Below, in pieces: positions 19,420-29,018 of a DNA stretch of 64,000 nucleotides. Origin of the DNA: Streptomyces agglomeratus (GTDB lineage Bacteria; Actinomycetota; Actinomycetes; Streptomycetales; Streptomycetaceae); contig NZ_MEHJ01000001.1 of assembly GCF_001746415.1 (NCBI RefSeq), positions 1,551,001-1,615,000 of the forward strand, read 5' to 3'. The notes below the pieces were generated by a model. The model had not been told where the DNA came from and did not search any database. It saw only the letters and a program-made list of their open reading frames with translations. The number at the start of each line of letters is the position of its first letter. Position 1 is the stretch's first letter. Both the position numbers and the translations under genes were made by a program.

Positions 19420-21320
19420 GGTACACGGACGCGAAGCCGTCGGACGACGAACGGGCGGCGGTGGACGAGCTGCTGGGCCCGCCGGAATCGGGGTGGGAGG
19501 GCGCCGGCCGGTCGGTGACCGACCTGCGGTGGGCACGGGGCGGCGCGGCGGCACGCGACCGCCGCGACCTTCTCCTGCCGGCGCTGCACGCGGTCAACGA
19601 CCGGGTGGGGTGGCTGAGCGAGGGCGCGCTGGACTACATCTGCCGCCGGCTGACGGTGCCGCCTGCGGAGGCGTACGGGGTGGCGACGTTCTACGCCATG
19701 TTCTCGGTGAAGCCGCGCCCGGCGAAGGTGCTGTACGTGTGCACGGACCTGGCGTGTGCGGCAGAGGGCTCGGGGGCGGTGTGCGCCGGCCTGGAGGAGC
19801 GGCTGGCCGCACCGGGCTCGTCCGCCCCCGGCGGGGTGGTGTGGCAGCCGAGCCCCTGTCTGGGCCTGTGCGAACGCGCCCCGGCGGCGCTGCTGTTGCG
19901 GGCGGGGGCGGCGCCTGGAGCGGGGTCCGGGGAGGGAGTGCCGGCGCGGGGCGGGGCGGCGGACCGGCGGCCGGCCGCCGTCGGCACCCGGGCCGCCGTC
20001 GTCGCCCCGGCCACCGTGGACGGCCTGCTCGCGACCGTCGCCGCTCCGGAGCGCGCCGCCCTGGAACCCCCCGCCACCGCCGCCGTGCCCCAAGCCGGCG
20101 ACCCGGGCCTCGTGCTGCTGCGCCGCATCGGCGTCGTGGACCCGTACAGCCTCGACGACTACCGCGCCGCCGGCGGATACACCGCGCTGCGCCGGGCGTT
20201 CGCGCTCGGCCCCGCCGGTGTCGTCCGGGAGGTACTCGACGCCGGGCTCGTGGGGCGCGGCGGCGCCGCGTTCCCCACCGGCCGCAAGTGGGAGGCGACC
20301 GCCCGGCAGCCCGACCACCCCCACTACCTCGTCTGCAACGCCGACGAGAGCGAGCCCGGCACCTTCAAGGACCGCGTGCTGATGGAGGGTGATCCGTACG
20401 CCCTCGTCGAGGCGATGACCGTCGCCGGGTACGCCACCGGGGCTCACCGCGGCTACCTCTATCTCAGGGGCGAGTACCCGCGGGCGTACGAACGCCTTAC
20501 GCACGCCGTCGCCCAGGCCCGGCTGCGCGGCCTGCTCGGGCCCGACGTCCTCGGCCACGGCCATGCCTTCGACATCGAGATCCGGCGGGGCGCGGGCGCG
20601 TACATCTGCGGCGAGGAGACCGCGATCTTCAATTCGATCGAGGGGCGGCGCGGCGAACCTCGCAGCAAGCCGCCCTTCCCGGTCGAGAAGGGCCTGTTCG
20701 GGAAGCCGACGGCCGTCAACAATGTCGAGACGCTGGTCAACGTCCTGCCGATCCTCACCCACGGGGCAGCGGCGTACGCCCGTACCGGCACGGAGTCGTC
20801 CACCGGGACCAAGCTGTTCTGCGTGTCCGGCCGGGTCGACCGGCCCGGCGTCTACGAACTCCCCTTCGGCGCCCGGCTGCGCGACCTCCTCGGCCTCGCG
20901 GGAGGCCCGCCCCCGAATCTGCGCGCCGTCCTCCTCGGCGGAGCGGCCGGCGGGTTCGTGCGCCCCGACGAGCTCGACATCCCCCTCACCTTCGAAGGCA
21001 CGCGCGCCGCCGGCGCCACCCTCGGCTCGGGCGTGGTCCTCGTCCTCGACGACACCGTCGAACTGCCCGCCGTCCTCCTGCGCATCGCCGAGTTCTTCCG
21101 CGACGAGTCGTGCGGGCAGTGCGTCCCCTGCCGCGTCGGGACCGTACGCCAGGAAGAGGCGCTGCACCGGATCAAGGACCGTACGGGCGCCGCCGCCGGC
21201 GACATCGCGCTGCTGCGCGAGGTCGGCGGGGCCATGCGGGACGCCTCGATCTGCGGTCTCGGACAGACCGCGTGGAACGCCGTCGAGTCCGCCATCGACC
21301 GTCTGGGAGCTTTCGAATGA
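19410..21320 (+). CDS. Fused NuoE-NuoF type subunit of NAD-dependent formate dehydrogenase
   Basis: A 636-residue fusion. Residues about 1-160 are a NuoE-like 2Fe-2S thioredoxin-fold domain (CTDLAC ... PCLGLC). After an Ala/Pro-rich linker, residues about 230-636 are NuoF-like: GRGGAAFPTGRKWEA for NADH, CNADESEPGTFKDR and RRGAGAYICGEETAI for FMN, and ESCGQCVPCRVGT with a later Cys in CGLGQT for a 4Fe-4S cluster. It should pass electrons from the formate-oxidising subunit to NAD. The ATG overlaps the preceding gene by ten bases and the stop overlaps the next start (ATGA). Confidence 0.88.
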   Translation: MDLRYTDAKPSDDERAAVDELLGPPESGWEGAGRSVTDLRWARGGAAARDRRDLLLPALHAVNDRVGWLSEGALDYICRRLTVPPAEAYGVATFYAMFSVKPRPAKVLYVCTDLACAAEGSGAVCAGLEERLAAPGSSAPGGVVWQPSPCLGLCERAPAALLLRAGAAPGAGSGEGVPARGGAADRRPAAVGTRAAVVAPATVDGLLATVAAPERAALEPPATAAVPQAGDPGLVLLRRIGVVDPYSLDDYRAAGGYTALRRAFALGPAGVVREVLDAGLVGRGGAAFPTGRKWEATARQPDHPHYLVCNADESEPGTFKDRVLMEGDPYALVEAMTVAGYATGAHRGYLYLRGEYPRAYERLTHAVAQARLRGLLGPDVLGHGHAFDIEIRRGAGAYICGEETAIFNSIEGRRGEPRSKPPFPVEKGLFGKPTAVNNVETLVNVLPILTHGAAAYARTGTESSTGTKLFCVSGRVDRPGVYELPFGARLRDLLGLAGGPPPNLRAVLLGGAAGGFVRPDELDIPLTFEGTRAAGATLGSGVVLVLDDTVELPAVLLRIAEFFRDESCGQCVPCRVGTVRQEEALHRIKDRTGAAAGDIALLREVGGAMRDASICGLGQTAWNAVESAIDRLGAFE

Positions 21321-22174
21321 CCGCGATTCCGCTGCAACCCCCGCGCAGGCTCATCGAGTTCACCCTCGACGGGGCCGGGACCCGCGTCCCGGAGGGGTCG
21401 ACGATCCTCGACGCCTGCCGGGCCGCCGGCAAGGACATCCCCACGCTGTGCGAGGGCGACACGCTCACGCCGAAGAACGCGTGCCGGGTGTGCGTCGTCG
21501 AGGTCGAGGGCGCCCGTACGCTCGCCCCCGCCTGCTCGCGCCGCGCCGAGCCTGACATGGTCGTGCGCACGGACACCGAGCGCGCCCGGCACAGCCGGAA
21601 GATCGTGCTGGAGCTGCTCGCCTCGTCCACCGACCTGTCGACCACGCCGCGCGCCGCCGAGTGGATCAAGGAGTACGAGGCGAAACCGGACCGATTCGGC
21701 CCGGACGCGGCCCGCGTCGACGAACAGCCGAAGATCGACAACGACCTCTACGTCCGCGACTACGACAAGTGCATCCTCTGCTACAAGTGCGTCGACGCGT
21801 GCGGCGAGCAGTGGCAGAACACCTTCGCCATCGCCGTCGCGGGCCGCGGTTTCGACACCCGCATCTCCGTCGAGCAGGACGCGCCGCTGACCGACTCGGC
21901 GTGCGTGTACTGCGGAAACTGCATCGAGGTGTGCCCGACCGGCGCGCTCAGCTTCAAGTCCGAGTTCGACATGCGCGCCGCCGGGACCTGGGACGAGGAG
22001 GCCCAGACGGAGACGACGACGGTGTGCGCGTACTGCGGCGTCGGCTGCAACCTCACCCTGCACGTGCAGGACAATGAGATCGTCAAGGTCACCTCGCCGC
22101 ACGACAACCCGGTGACCCACGGCAACCTGTGCATCAAGGGCCGGTTCGGCTACCAGCACGTACAACAGCGCTGA
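21317..22174 (+). CDS. Detached N-terminal Fe-S module of the formate dehydrogenase alpha subunit
   Basis: A 285-residue protein with, in order, a 2Fe-2S ferredoxin domain ([20 protein letters not shown]), two 4Fe-4S motifs ([11 protein letters not shown] and [14 protein letters not shown]) and the molybdopterin-oxidoreductase 4Fe-4S domain (CAYCGVGC ... [13 protein letters not shown]). It stops just after GRFGYQHV, exactly where ordinary FdhF chains continue into RLTxPLVR, and that continuation starts the gene at 17464. The two parts sum to 936 residues, a normal whole alpha subunit. The ATG overlaps the NuoEF gene stop. Confidence 0.88.
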   Translation: MTAIPLQPPRRLIEFTLDGAGTRVPEGSTILDACRAAGKDIPTLCEGDTLTPKNACRVCVVEVEGARTLAPACSRRAEPDMVVRTDTERARHSRKIVLELLASSTDLSTTPRAAEWIKEYEAKPDRFGPDAARVDEQPKIDNDLYVRDYDKCILCYKCVDACGEQWQNTFAIAVAGRGFDTRISVEQDAPLTDSACVYCGNCIEVCPTGALSFKSEFDMRAAGTWDEEAQTETTTVCAYCGVGCNLTLHVQDNEIVKVTSPHDNPVTHGNLCIKGRFGYQHVQQR

Positions 22175-22208
22175 TCATGAAGATCACGAAGAAGTGGGAC
22201 TGATCACC

Positions 22209-23048
22209 ATGGGACGGGTCACCGAGCGCCGCCGCGTCATCCGCGTCAGGGACGGGGTGGTGAGCGCCCGGCCGGACACGCTGGTCGCCGAGGAGCCGCT
22301 CGAGATCCGCCTGAACGGCAAGCCGCTGGCCATCACGATGCGCACGCCGGGCGACGACTTCGCGCTGGCGGCGGGGTTCCTGGTGAGCGAGGGGGTGCTG
22401 GGGGCCGCCGACGACGTGCAGTCGATCGTGTACTGCGCGGGGGCGACAGCGGACGGAGTGAACACGTACAACGTGGTGGACGTGAAGCTCGCGCCCGGCG
22501 TCCCGGTCCCCGACATCACCCTGGAGCGCAACGTCTATACGACGTCGTCGTGCGGCCTGTGCGGCAAGGCCAGTCTCGACGCCGTCCGCACCACCGCCCG
22601 CTTCCCGATCGCCGACACTCCCCCGGTCCGGCTGACGCCCGAGCTGCTGGCCGGCCTCCCCGACCGGCTGCGGGCGGCGCAGCAGGTGTTCGACAGGACC
22701 GGGGGGCTGCACGCGGCCGCGCTGTTCTCGGAGGAGGGGGAGCTGCTCGACGTACGGGAGGACGTGGGCCGGCACAACGCGGTCGACAAGCTCGTCGGCC
22801 GGGCGCTCACGGACGGGCGGCTGCCGCTGTCCCGCGCGGTACTGCTGGTTTCGGGGCGGGCGTCGTTCGAGCTGGCGCAGAAGGCGGTGATGGCCGGGAT
22901 CCCGGTGCTCGCGGCGGTCTCGGCGCCTTCCTCGCTGGCCGTGGACCTGGCTGCCGAGACGGGTCTGACGCTGGTCGGTTTCCTGCGCGGACCCAATATG
23001 AACGTGTACGCGGGCGACGAGCGCATCGCCCTGCACTCCGGGGTCTGA
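22209..23048 (+). CDS. fdhD: Formate dehydrogenase accessory sulfurtransferase FdhD
   Basis: A 279-residue FdhD protein, which carries sulfur from a cysteine desulfurase to the molybdenum cofactor of formate dehydrogenase. The two catalytic-loop cysteines are in [10 protein letters not shown] (Cys115, Cys118); [15 protein letters not shown] and [15 protein letters not shown] are further family blocks. ATG at 22209 is preferred to an in-frame GTG at 22194 because the protein family begins near RVTERRRV. It closes the operon 34 bases after the Fe-S gene, before a strong hairpin. Its presence supports an active enzyme. Confidence 0.9.
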   Translation: MGRVTERRRVIRVRDGVVSARPDTLVAEEPLEIRLNGKPLAITMRTPGDDFALAAGFLVSEGVLGAADDVQSIVYCAGATADGVNTYNVVDVKLAPGVPVPDITLERNVYTTSSCGLCGKASLDAVRTTARFPIADTPPVRLTPELLAGLPDRLRAAQQVFDRTGGLHAAALFSEEGELLDVREDVGRHNAVDKLVGRALTDGRLPLSRAVLLVSGRASFELAQKAVMAGIPVLAAVSAPSSLAVDLAAETGLTLVGFLRGPNMNVYAGDERIALHSGV

Positions 23049-23072
23049 CGCGCCCCGCGACACCGGATACGG

Positions 23073-23110
23073 GCCCGGCCGGCGGGGAGCGCCCCCTGCG
23101 CCGGCCGGGC
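23073..23110. terminator. Bidirectional hairpin between fdhD and the convergent ferredoxin-like gene
   Basis: A perfect 12-base stem (23073-23084 with 23099-23110) and a 14-base loop lie between two convergent genes, so the hairpin can end transcription from both sides. Confidence 0.7.
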
Positions 23111-23133
23111 CTCCGCGCCTGCCGGACCGGCTG

Positions 23134-23547
23134 CTAGCGCTTGCCGCGCCGGGCGCGCTGCCGGGCCTCCGCCGGGGGCGCGATGAACTGGAGCGCGAGC
23201 GTGGCGGGGGGTTTCGCGACGCCGGGGCCGCCCGCCGCGACCCAGGCCAGGATGTCGTCCGTGGCGTCGTCGTCCAGTGCCCAGCCGACCCAGGCGGCGC
23301 GTCCGCCTCTGCGGCGGCCCTCGGTGGAGGGCTGGACGACCACGATGTTGGCCTGGCCGCACGGGCCGAGGCAGTCGCTCGTACGGACGGCGAGCCGCCC
23401 GCCGGAAGCGGCGGCCGCGTCCCGCAGGCGGCGCAACTGGCCCTCGTGGTCCGTACCGGGGTTCTTGCGCGCCTCGCCGCAGCAGCAGCCGCGGCACACG
23501 GTGAGGGCGCAGGGGCGGGGGCCGAAGGGGCGTATCGCGGAAGTCAC
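23134..23547 (-). CDS. (2Fe-2S) ferredoxin domain protein, thioredoxin-like
   Basis: A 137-residue protein with Cys-rich motifs CRGCCCG near the N-terminus and SDCLGPCGQANIVVV further on, the arrangement of thioredoxin-like 2Fe-2S proteins. The C-terminal third (WVGWALDDDATDDILAWVAAGGPG) is a family feature in actinomycetes. GTG at 23547 is used; the ribosome site is weak. The partner is unknown. It ends toward the formate dehydrogenase operon but is on the other strand, so a shared function is only possible. Confidence 0.78.
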   Translation of the reverse strand: MTSAIRPFGPRPCALTVCRGCCCGEARKNPGTDHEGQLRRLRDAAAASGGRLAVRTSDCLGPCGQANIVVVQPSTEGRRRGGRAAWVGWALDDDATDDILAWVAAGGPGVAKPPATLALQFIAPPAEARQRARRGKR

Positions 23548-23580
23548 TTGACGATCTTGCCAGGCGGGGCGTGCGTTCCC

Positions 23581-24648
23581 CTACCCGCCCCTTCCGGCCG
23601 GGGGCGCCGCCCGGCTCCCCGCCGGGGCCGTCGCCGGTGGCGGCGACGGCTCGTCCTGTGCTCGCGCCTCGGCGTCGCGCGAGCGCCGCTTCGCGAGCAC
23701 GGCGCACACCATCAGCTGCATCTGGTGGAACAGCATCAGCGGGAGTACGGCCGTCCCTGCCCCCGCCCCGAACAGCACGCTCGCCATCGGCAGCCCCGCC
23801 GCCAGCGACTTCTTCGACCCGGCGAACTGGATGGCGATCCGGTCGGCCCGGCCGAAACCGAGCCGCTTCGCCCCGTACCAGCTCACCGTGAGCATCACCG
23901 CCAGCAGCACCGCCTCCACGGCCACCAGCGCCGCCAGCGCGCCGGGGCGCACCCGGTGCCATATGCCCTCGGTGACGCCGTGGCCGAACGCCGTGTAGAC
24001 CACGAGCAGGATCGAGCCGCGGTCGACGTAACCCAGTAGCTTCCGGTGCCGCACCAGGAACCCGGCGACCCACCGGCGCGACAGCCGGCCCGCCACGAAC
24101 GGAACCAGCAGCTGGGAGACGATCTTCAGCACCGAGTCGCCGGAGAAACCGCCCGCCGTGCCGCCGATCAGCAGGGCCGCGAGCAGCGGGGTGGCGACGA
24201 TCCCGACGAGGCTGGAGAAGGAGCCCGCGCAGATCGCCGCCGGGACGTTGCCGCGGGCGACGGAGGTGAAGGCGATCGAGGACTGGATGGTCGACGGGAC
24301 CAGGCACAGGAAGAGAAGACCCGCGTAGAGCTCGGGCGTCAGGACGTACGGGACGAGGCCCCTCGCGGCGAGACCGAGCAGCGGGAAGACCGCGAAGGTG
24401 CAGGCCAGCACCGTGAGGTGCAGCCTCCAGTGGCGCAGCCCGTCGAGCGCCTCGCGGGTGGAGAGCCGCGCGCCGTACAGGAAGAACAGCAGCGCCACGG
24501 CGCCCGTCGCCACCCCGCCGACGGCCCCGGCGGCCGCGCCGGTCGCCGGCAGCAGCGTCGCGAGCACGACCGTCCCGACGAGCAGCAGGACGTACGGATC
24601 GACGGGGAGCCAGGAGGGGAACTGAATCTGCGGCGTGCGGCGGTTCAT
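23581..24648 (-). CDS. Bile acid:sodium symporter family transporter
   Basis: A 355-residue membrane protein with about ten hydrophobic spans in the SBF-like fold (FFLYGARLSTREALDGLRHWRLHL; FLCLVPSTIQSSIAFTSVARGNVPAAICAGSFSSL; FAGSKKSLAAGLPMASVLF). Members import bile acids, organic anions or pyrimidine precursors with sodium. The start at 24648 (MNRRTPQIQFPSWLPVDPY) matches the usual beginning; a longer frame runs to 24699. The C-terminal tail is rich in Ala and Pro. The substrate is unknown. Confidence 0.83.
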   Translation of the reverse strand: MNRRTPQIQFPSWLPVDPYVLLLVGTVVLATLLPATGAAAGAVGGVATGAVALLFFLYGARLSTREALDGLRHWRLHLTVLACTFAVFPLLGLAARGLVPYVLTPELYAGLLFLCLVPSTIQSSIAFTSVARGNVPAAICAGSFSSLVGIVATPLLAALLIGGTAGGFSGDSVLKIVSQLLVPFVAGRLSRRWVAGFLVRHRKLLGYVDRGSILLVVYTAFGHGVTEGIWHRVRPGALAALVAVEAVLLAVMLTVSWYGAKRLGFGRADRIAIQFAGSKKSLAAGLPMASVLFGAGAGTAVLPLMLFHQMQLMVCAVLAKRRSRDAEARAQDEPSPPPATAPAGSRAAPPAGRGG

Positions 24649-24742
24649 GCGCTCCCGGTGCTCCTGCTCTCGGACGGTACGTGACCCCCCATGTTCCACG
24701 GGAACCGGGCGAGGGGGAATCCGGTCCTCCCGGCACGCCCGC

Positions 24743-25333
24743 TCAACCGGCGCGCAGCGCGTCCAGCATCCGCGACAGGGCGGCCTGGGTGGCCGGCAGG
24801 TCCTCGGGGTTCTCCGAGGCGGCCAGCCAGAGGGCCGCCTCGTTCATCGCGCCCGACAACAGGTGCGTCAGCGGCGCCACCGGCTGGGGCGCGATCAGCC
24901 CCTGCTCGATCAGGGCGGTGAGGGCCTCGGCCAGGTGGCGGACCGAAGCGGCCTCGTCCAGGGCGCGCCACTGGCTCCAGCCCAGTACGGCCGGACCGTC
25001 GACGAGCATGATCCGCTGCACGTCCGGACCGGTGCTGGCGGCGAGGAACGCCTGGCACCCGGCGGTGAGCCGTGACCAGGGGTCCGGATGCGCGTCGGCG
25101 GTCTCCGCCACGTTCCGTGCCACTTCTTGCTGGACCTCTTCCAGCACGGCGCGGAACAGCTCCGTCTTGCTGTCGAAGTGGTGGTAGAGCGCGCCCTTCG
25201 TGACTCCGGCGGCGCGGACGATCTCCGAGAGCCCCACGGCCCCGTAGCCCCGGGCGGCGAACAGGCGCCTGCCCTCGCGCACCAACGCCTGCCGCGTGTG
25301 CTCCCGCTGCCGCGCCCTGCTGCCCTGCGTCAT
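24743..25333 (-). CDS. TetR/AcrR family transcriptional regulator
   Basis: A 196-residue regulator with an N-terminal helix-turn-helix ([27 protein letters not shown], about residues 34-60) and a ligand-binding C-terminal helical domain. It is divergent from the VOC-protein gene, and the 80-bp gap between them holds two inverted repeats of the kind TetR proteins bind. It therefore probably represses itself and the VOC gene. Confidence 0.88.
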   Translation of the reverse strand: MTQGSRARQREHTRQALVREGRRLFAARGYGAVGLSEIVRAAGVTKGALYHHFDSKTELFRAVLEEVQQEVARNVAETADAHPDPWSRLTAGCQAFLAASTGPDVQRIMLVDGPAVLGWSQWRALDEAASVRHLAEALTALIEQGLIAPQPVAPLTHLLSGAMNEAALWLAASENPEDLPATQAALSRMLDALRAG

Positions 25334-25354
25334 CGCGTCGCTCCGCCCGTTGAC

Positions 25355-25400
25355 CTACCACCGGTATGCCAATATCGTACCTTCACATACCGACGGTATG
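25355..25400. promoter_or_regulatory. Two TetR-type operators in the divergent promoter region
   Basis: CATACC-GAC-GGTATG (25386-25400) is a perfect six-base-arm inverted repeat. A weaker copy, TACC-ACC-GGTA (25356-25366), lies 20 bases toward the regulator gene. Both fit the ATACCGNCGGTAT pattern common for TetR/AcrR proteins and cover the start regions of both divergent genes. Confidence 0.75.
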
Positions 25401-25414
25401 CGAAAGGGAGTCTC

Positions 25415-25831
25415 ATGAACCTGACCAGCTTCTATCCGGTGATCTGCACCTCGCTCCTGAAGGAGTCGCACGCCTTCTACGCCGACGCCCTGGGCTTCGG
25501 GACGACGTTCGAGGCCGACTGGTACGTCAGCATGCGCCGCGAGGGGCCGTTGCCGTACGAGCTCGCCCTGCTCGACCACACCCATCCGACACTGCCCGAG
25601 GCATACCGGACGCCCGTCCGGGGTCTGCTGCTGAACTTCGAGGTGGAGGACGTGGACGCGGAGTGGGAGCGACTCGTCGTCCGCGGCGGCCTGAAGGCCG
25701 AGCTCGCACTGCGCAGCGAGGACTTCGGCCAGCGGCACTTCATCGTGGCGGACCCCAACGGCGTCCTCGTCGACGTCATCACGCCCATCCCCCCGACCGG
25801 GACGTACGCCGACCAGTACATCAGTCCCTGA
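25415..25831 (+). CDS. VOC (glyoxalase/bleomycin-resistance) family protein
   Basis: A 138-residue protein with paired beta-alpha-beta-beta-beta units ([60 protein letters not shown]). VOC proteins are metal-dependent enzymes or drug-binding proteins; the divergent TetR regulator with clear operators suggests response to a small molecule. ATG at 25415 follows AAAGGGAG. No substrate can be named. Confidence 0.85.
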   Translation: MNLTSFYPVICTSLLKESHAFYADALGFGTTFEADWYVSMRREGPLPYELALLDHTHPTLPEAYRTPVRGLLLNFEVEDVDAEWERLVVRGGLKAELALRSEDFGQRHFIVADPNGVLVDVITPIPPTGTYADQYISP

Positions 25832-25999
25832 CACGCGCGTACGGCCCCTGACCCTGCCCCCCGACCTCCGTGCGGCCGAGCGGCGCGGAAGTGGGAAGCA
25901 GGCGTACAGATTCCGTGGAGATTCCCGCGCACGTTACTTACTCCCCGGTCAGGAGAGCGCCCCCGCACGGCCCATGTGGCCGCTCCTCACCTCGTTGAG

Positions 26000-26015
26000 C
26001 TGTGCATATGCACAG
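26000..26015. promoter_or_regulatory. Perfect 16-bp palindrome upstream of the acyl-CoA synthetase gene
   Basis: CTGTGCATATGCACAG is a perfect palindrome about 90 bases before the start codon. A possible -10 hexamer TAGCGT lies at 26061-26066. It looks like a dimeric regulator site; the regulator is unknown. Confidence 0.55.
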
Positions 26016-26102
26016 TCGGCCGGATTCCGCGACCCCCTGCCGCGGGCCGGGACCTTGGGGTAGCGTCACGGCGCTGTGCGGAGCGTCACAAGGAGCAGGT
26101 CA

Positions 26103-27926
26103 TTGCGCGAGTTCACTGTCCCACCCATGGCGACGGCGCCTCAGGTCGGCGGGCTGGCGGACGCCGTCTTCGAGCACGCCGAGCAGGACCCGCACCGCGT
26201 CGCGCTCGGACGCAAGGGGGACGACGGGCTCTGGCACGACGTGACGGCGGCCCGGTTCCGTGACGAGGTGCTGGCCGTCGCGAAGGGGCTGCTGGCGCAC
26301 GGCGTGCGGTTCGGCGACCGGGTCGCCGTCATGTCCCGTACGCGCTACGAGTGGACCCTGTTCGACTTCGCGCTGTGGACGGTCGGCGCCCAGCCGGTCC
26401 CCATCTTCCCCACCGCCTCCTCCGATCAGGTCTTCTGGACCCTGCACGACGCCGGGGTCACGGCCTGTGTGGTCGAGCACGAGGACCACGCGATGACCGT
26501 CGGCTCGGTCGTCGATCGGCTGCCGATGCTCAAGCGGCTGTGGCAGCTCGACGCGGGCGCGGAGGCCGAGCTCATGGAGGCGGGCGCACACATCGACGAC
26601 GATGTCGTGCACCGCCACCGGCGCGCGGTCACGCCGGATTCCGTGGCGACCGTGATCTACACGTCGGGCACCACCGGGCGGCCGAAGGGCTGCGTGCTGA
26701 CGCACGCCAACTTCATGTACGAGACGGACACCCTGCTGGCCCGCTGGGAGTCGGTGTTCCGTTCGAAGCCGGGCGACGAGCCGGCGACCCTCCTCTTCCT
26801 GCCGCTCGCGCACGTCTTCGGGCGGATGGTCGAGGTGGCGGCGGTGCGCGGGCGGGTCAGGCTCGGGCATCAGCCGGTGCTCGCGGCGCAGGCGCTGATG
26901 CCCGACCTGATGACCTTCCGGCCGACGTTCATCCTGGCCGTGCCGTACATCTTCGAGAAGGTCTTCAGCGGCGCGCGGCGCAAGGCCGAGGCCGACGCGA
27001 AGGCCGGGGCGTTCGACAAGGCCGTCGAGGTGGCGGTGCGGTACGCCGAGGCGCAGGAGCACCGCGCGTTCGGCACCGGGCCCGGCCCCTCCCCCGCACT
27101 GCGGCTCCAGCACCAGTTCTTCGAGAAGGCCGTGTACGCGAAGGTGCGCGAGGCGATGGGCGGGCGCGTGCGGCACGCGATGTCCGGCGGTTCGGGGATG
27201 GAGCGGCGGCTCGGCCTGTTCTTCGCGGGCGCGGGCGTCACGATCTTCGAGGGGTACGGGCTCACCGAGTCGACGGCGGCCGCGACCGCCAACCCGCCCG
27301 AGCGCACCCGGTTCGGCACGGTCGGCCTGCCGCTCCCGGGCACCACCGTGCACATCGCGGAGGACGGCGAGATCTGGCTGCGCGGCGGACAGATCTTTTC
27401 CGGGTACCTCAACGACCCCAGGTCCACCGACGCCGTACTGCGCGACGGCTGGTTCGCCACGGGGGACCTCGGCGCGCTGGACGAGGACGGCTATCTGACG
27501 ATCACCGGGCGCAAGAAGGAGATCCTGGTGACGTCGAGCGGCAAGAGCGTGTCGCCGGCCGGGCTGGAGGAGCGCGTGCGGTCGCACCCGCTGGTGGCCC
27601 AGTGCATCGTCGTCGGCAACGACAGGCCGTACATCGCGGCCCTCGTCACGCTCGACCAGGAGGCCGTGGACCACTGGCTCCAGATGCGCGACAAGCCACC
27701 GCTGACCGCCGCCGACCTGGTGCGGGACCCGGATCTGGAGATGGAGGTACGGCGGGCGGTGGTGGCGGCGAACACGCTGGTCTCGCAGGCGGAGTCGATC
27801 CGTACGTTCCGGATACTGGCCCACCAGTTCAGTGAGGAGCAGGGGCTGCTGACGCCCTCGCTCAAGCTCAAGCGCAAGGCGATCGAGACGGCGTACCGGA
27901 CGGAGGTCGACGCGCTGTACCGGTGA
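26103..27926 (+). CDS. AMP-dependent synthetase, long-chain acyl-CoA ligase type
   Basis: A 607-residue acyl-activating enzyme that forms acyl-AMP and then acyl-CoA. It has the P-loop IYTSGTTGRPKGCVLTH (about residues 185-200), LFLPLAHVFGRM, GYGLTEST, the hinge and ATP motif GWFATGDLGALDEDGYLTITGRKKE, and a C-terminal catalytic-lysine domain (LTPSLKLKRKAIE). The start is taken as TTG at 26103 because AAGGAG lies eight bases upstream and the family begins REFTVPP; an alternative start at 26076 has no ribosome site. A perfect palindrome lies about 90 bp upstream. Confidence 0.88.
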   Translation: MREFTVPPMATAPQVGGLADAVFEHAEQDPHRVALGRKGDDGLWHDVTAARFRDEVLAVAKGLLAHGVRFGDRVAVMSRTRYEWTLFDFALWTVGAQPVPIFPTASSDQVFWTLHDAGVTACVVEHEDHAMTVGSVVDRLPMLKRLWQLDAGAEAELMEAGAHIDDDVVHRHRRAVTPDSVATVIYTSGTTGRPKGCVLTHANFMYETDTLLARWESVFRSKPGDEPATLLFLPLAHVFGRMVEVAAVRGRVRLGHQPVLAAQALMPDLMTFRPTFILAVPYIFEKVFSGARRKAEADAKAGAFDKAVEVAVRYAEAQEHRAFGTGPGPSPALRLQHQFFEKAVYAKVREAMGGRVRHAMSGGSGMERRLGLFFAGAGVTIFEGYGLTESTAAATANPPERTRFGTVGLPLPGTTVHIAEDGEIWLRGGQIFSGYLNDPRSTDAVLRDGWFATGDLGALDEDGYLTITGRKKEILVTSSGKSVSPAGLEERVRSHPLVAQCIVVGNDRPYIAALVTLDQEAVDHWLQMRDKPPLTAADLVRDPDLEMEVRRAVVAANTLVSQAESIRTFRILAHQFSEEQGLLTPSLKLKRKAIETAYRTEVDALYR

Positions 27927-28153
27927 CGACGGGCAACGGGTGTACGTGCGTTCTGTCCTGACGGTACGTCGGCTCCGTGCCGAGGTCGTCGTCCCCGGCC
28001 CCGGCGCGGTCCTCGCCGAGGGCGGCCCCGGCCAGGTTCCGGCAGGGCCTCGCCGCGCGTGACGGACATCTCGGGACCGACACCGGGAATGCGCCGGGCT
28101 CTCTGATCGTTGACGCTGGGAGTACCAACCGACGACGTAAGGATCGATCGCTC

Positions 28154-28990
28154 GTGAGCAAGGCCCCCTCCCTCACCCTGAACAACGGCGTCGAGATGCC
28201 CCAGCTCGGCTTCGGCGTCTGGCAGGTGCCTGATGACGAGGCCGAGAAGGCCGTCGGAACGGCCATCCGGGCCGGGTACCGGTCCATCGACACGGCCGCG
28301 ATCTACGAGAACGAGACCGGCACCGGAAAGGCCATCGCCGCCTCCGGTGTCGCTCGCGACGAGCTGTTCGTCACGACGAAGCTCTGGAATTCCGAGCAGG
28401 GGTTCGACTCCACGCTGCGCGCCTTCGACGCGTCGCTGGCGAAGCTCGGCCTGGACTACGTCGACCTGTACCTGATCCACTGGCCGCTGCCGTCCAAGGA
28501 CGCGTACCTGGACACGTACCGGGCCTTCGAGAAGATCTACGCCGACGGCCGCGCCAGGGCGATCGGCGTCTCCAACTTCCTGCCCGAGCACCTGGAGCGC
28601 CTGATCGGCGAGACGTCGGTCGTCCCGGCCGTCAACCAGATCGAGCTCCACCCGCAGCTCCAGCAGGCGCGGTCCCGCGCCTTCCACGCCGAGCACGGCA
28701 TCGCGACCGAGGCGTGGTCGCCGCTGGGCCAGGGCAAGGGGCTGCTGGAGGTGCCGACGGTCGTGGCGGTCGCGCGCAAGCACGGCAAGACGCCGGCTCA
28801 GGCGGTGCTGCGCTGGCACCTCCAGACCGGCAATGTCGTGATTCCGAAGTCCGTGACGCCGTCCCGGATCGAGGAGAACCTGGACGTGTTCGACTTCGAG
28901 CTGGACGCCGACGACCTGGCGGCCTTCGCCGCGCTCGACGAGGGCAAGCGCCTGGGCCCGGACCCGGCCACTTTCGACTTCGGCGCCTGA
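28154..28990 (+). CDS. Aldo/keto reductase
   Basis: A 278-residue NADPH-dependent aldo/keto reductase with the full catalytic tetrad: Asp46 and Tyr51 (YRSIDTAAIYENE), Lys76 (TTKLWN) and His109 (LYLIHW). The NADPH loop near the C-terminus (VIPKSVTPSRIEENLDVFDFEL) is the signature of the 2,5-diketo-gluconate reductase branch. GTG at 28154 has AAGGAT nine bases upstream; an upstream open stretch lacks a ribosome site. A strong terminator follows, so it is a single-gene unit. Confidence 0.9.
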   Translation: MSKAPSLTLNNGVEMPQLGFGVWQVPDDEAEKAVGTAIRAGYRSIDTAAIYENETGTGKAIAASGVARDELFVTTKLWNSEQGFDSTLRAFDASLAKLGLDYVDLYLIHWPLPSKDAYLDTYRAFEKIYADGRARAIGVSNFLPEHLERLIGETSVVPAVNQIELHPQLQQARSRAFHAEHGIATEAWSPLGQGKGLLEVPTVVAVARKHGKTPAQAVLRWHLQTGNVVIPKSVTPSRIEENLDVFDFELDADDLAAFAALDEGKRLGPDPATFDFGA

Positions 28991-29018
28991 CCGGCCCGGT
29001 AAGCAGACATACGAGGAC

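Noticed and set aside
22194..22208. Alternative GTG start for fdhD
   Set aside because: ATG at 22209 gives the usual family N-terminus; the five extra residues are not typical.
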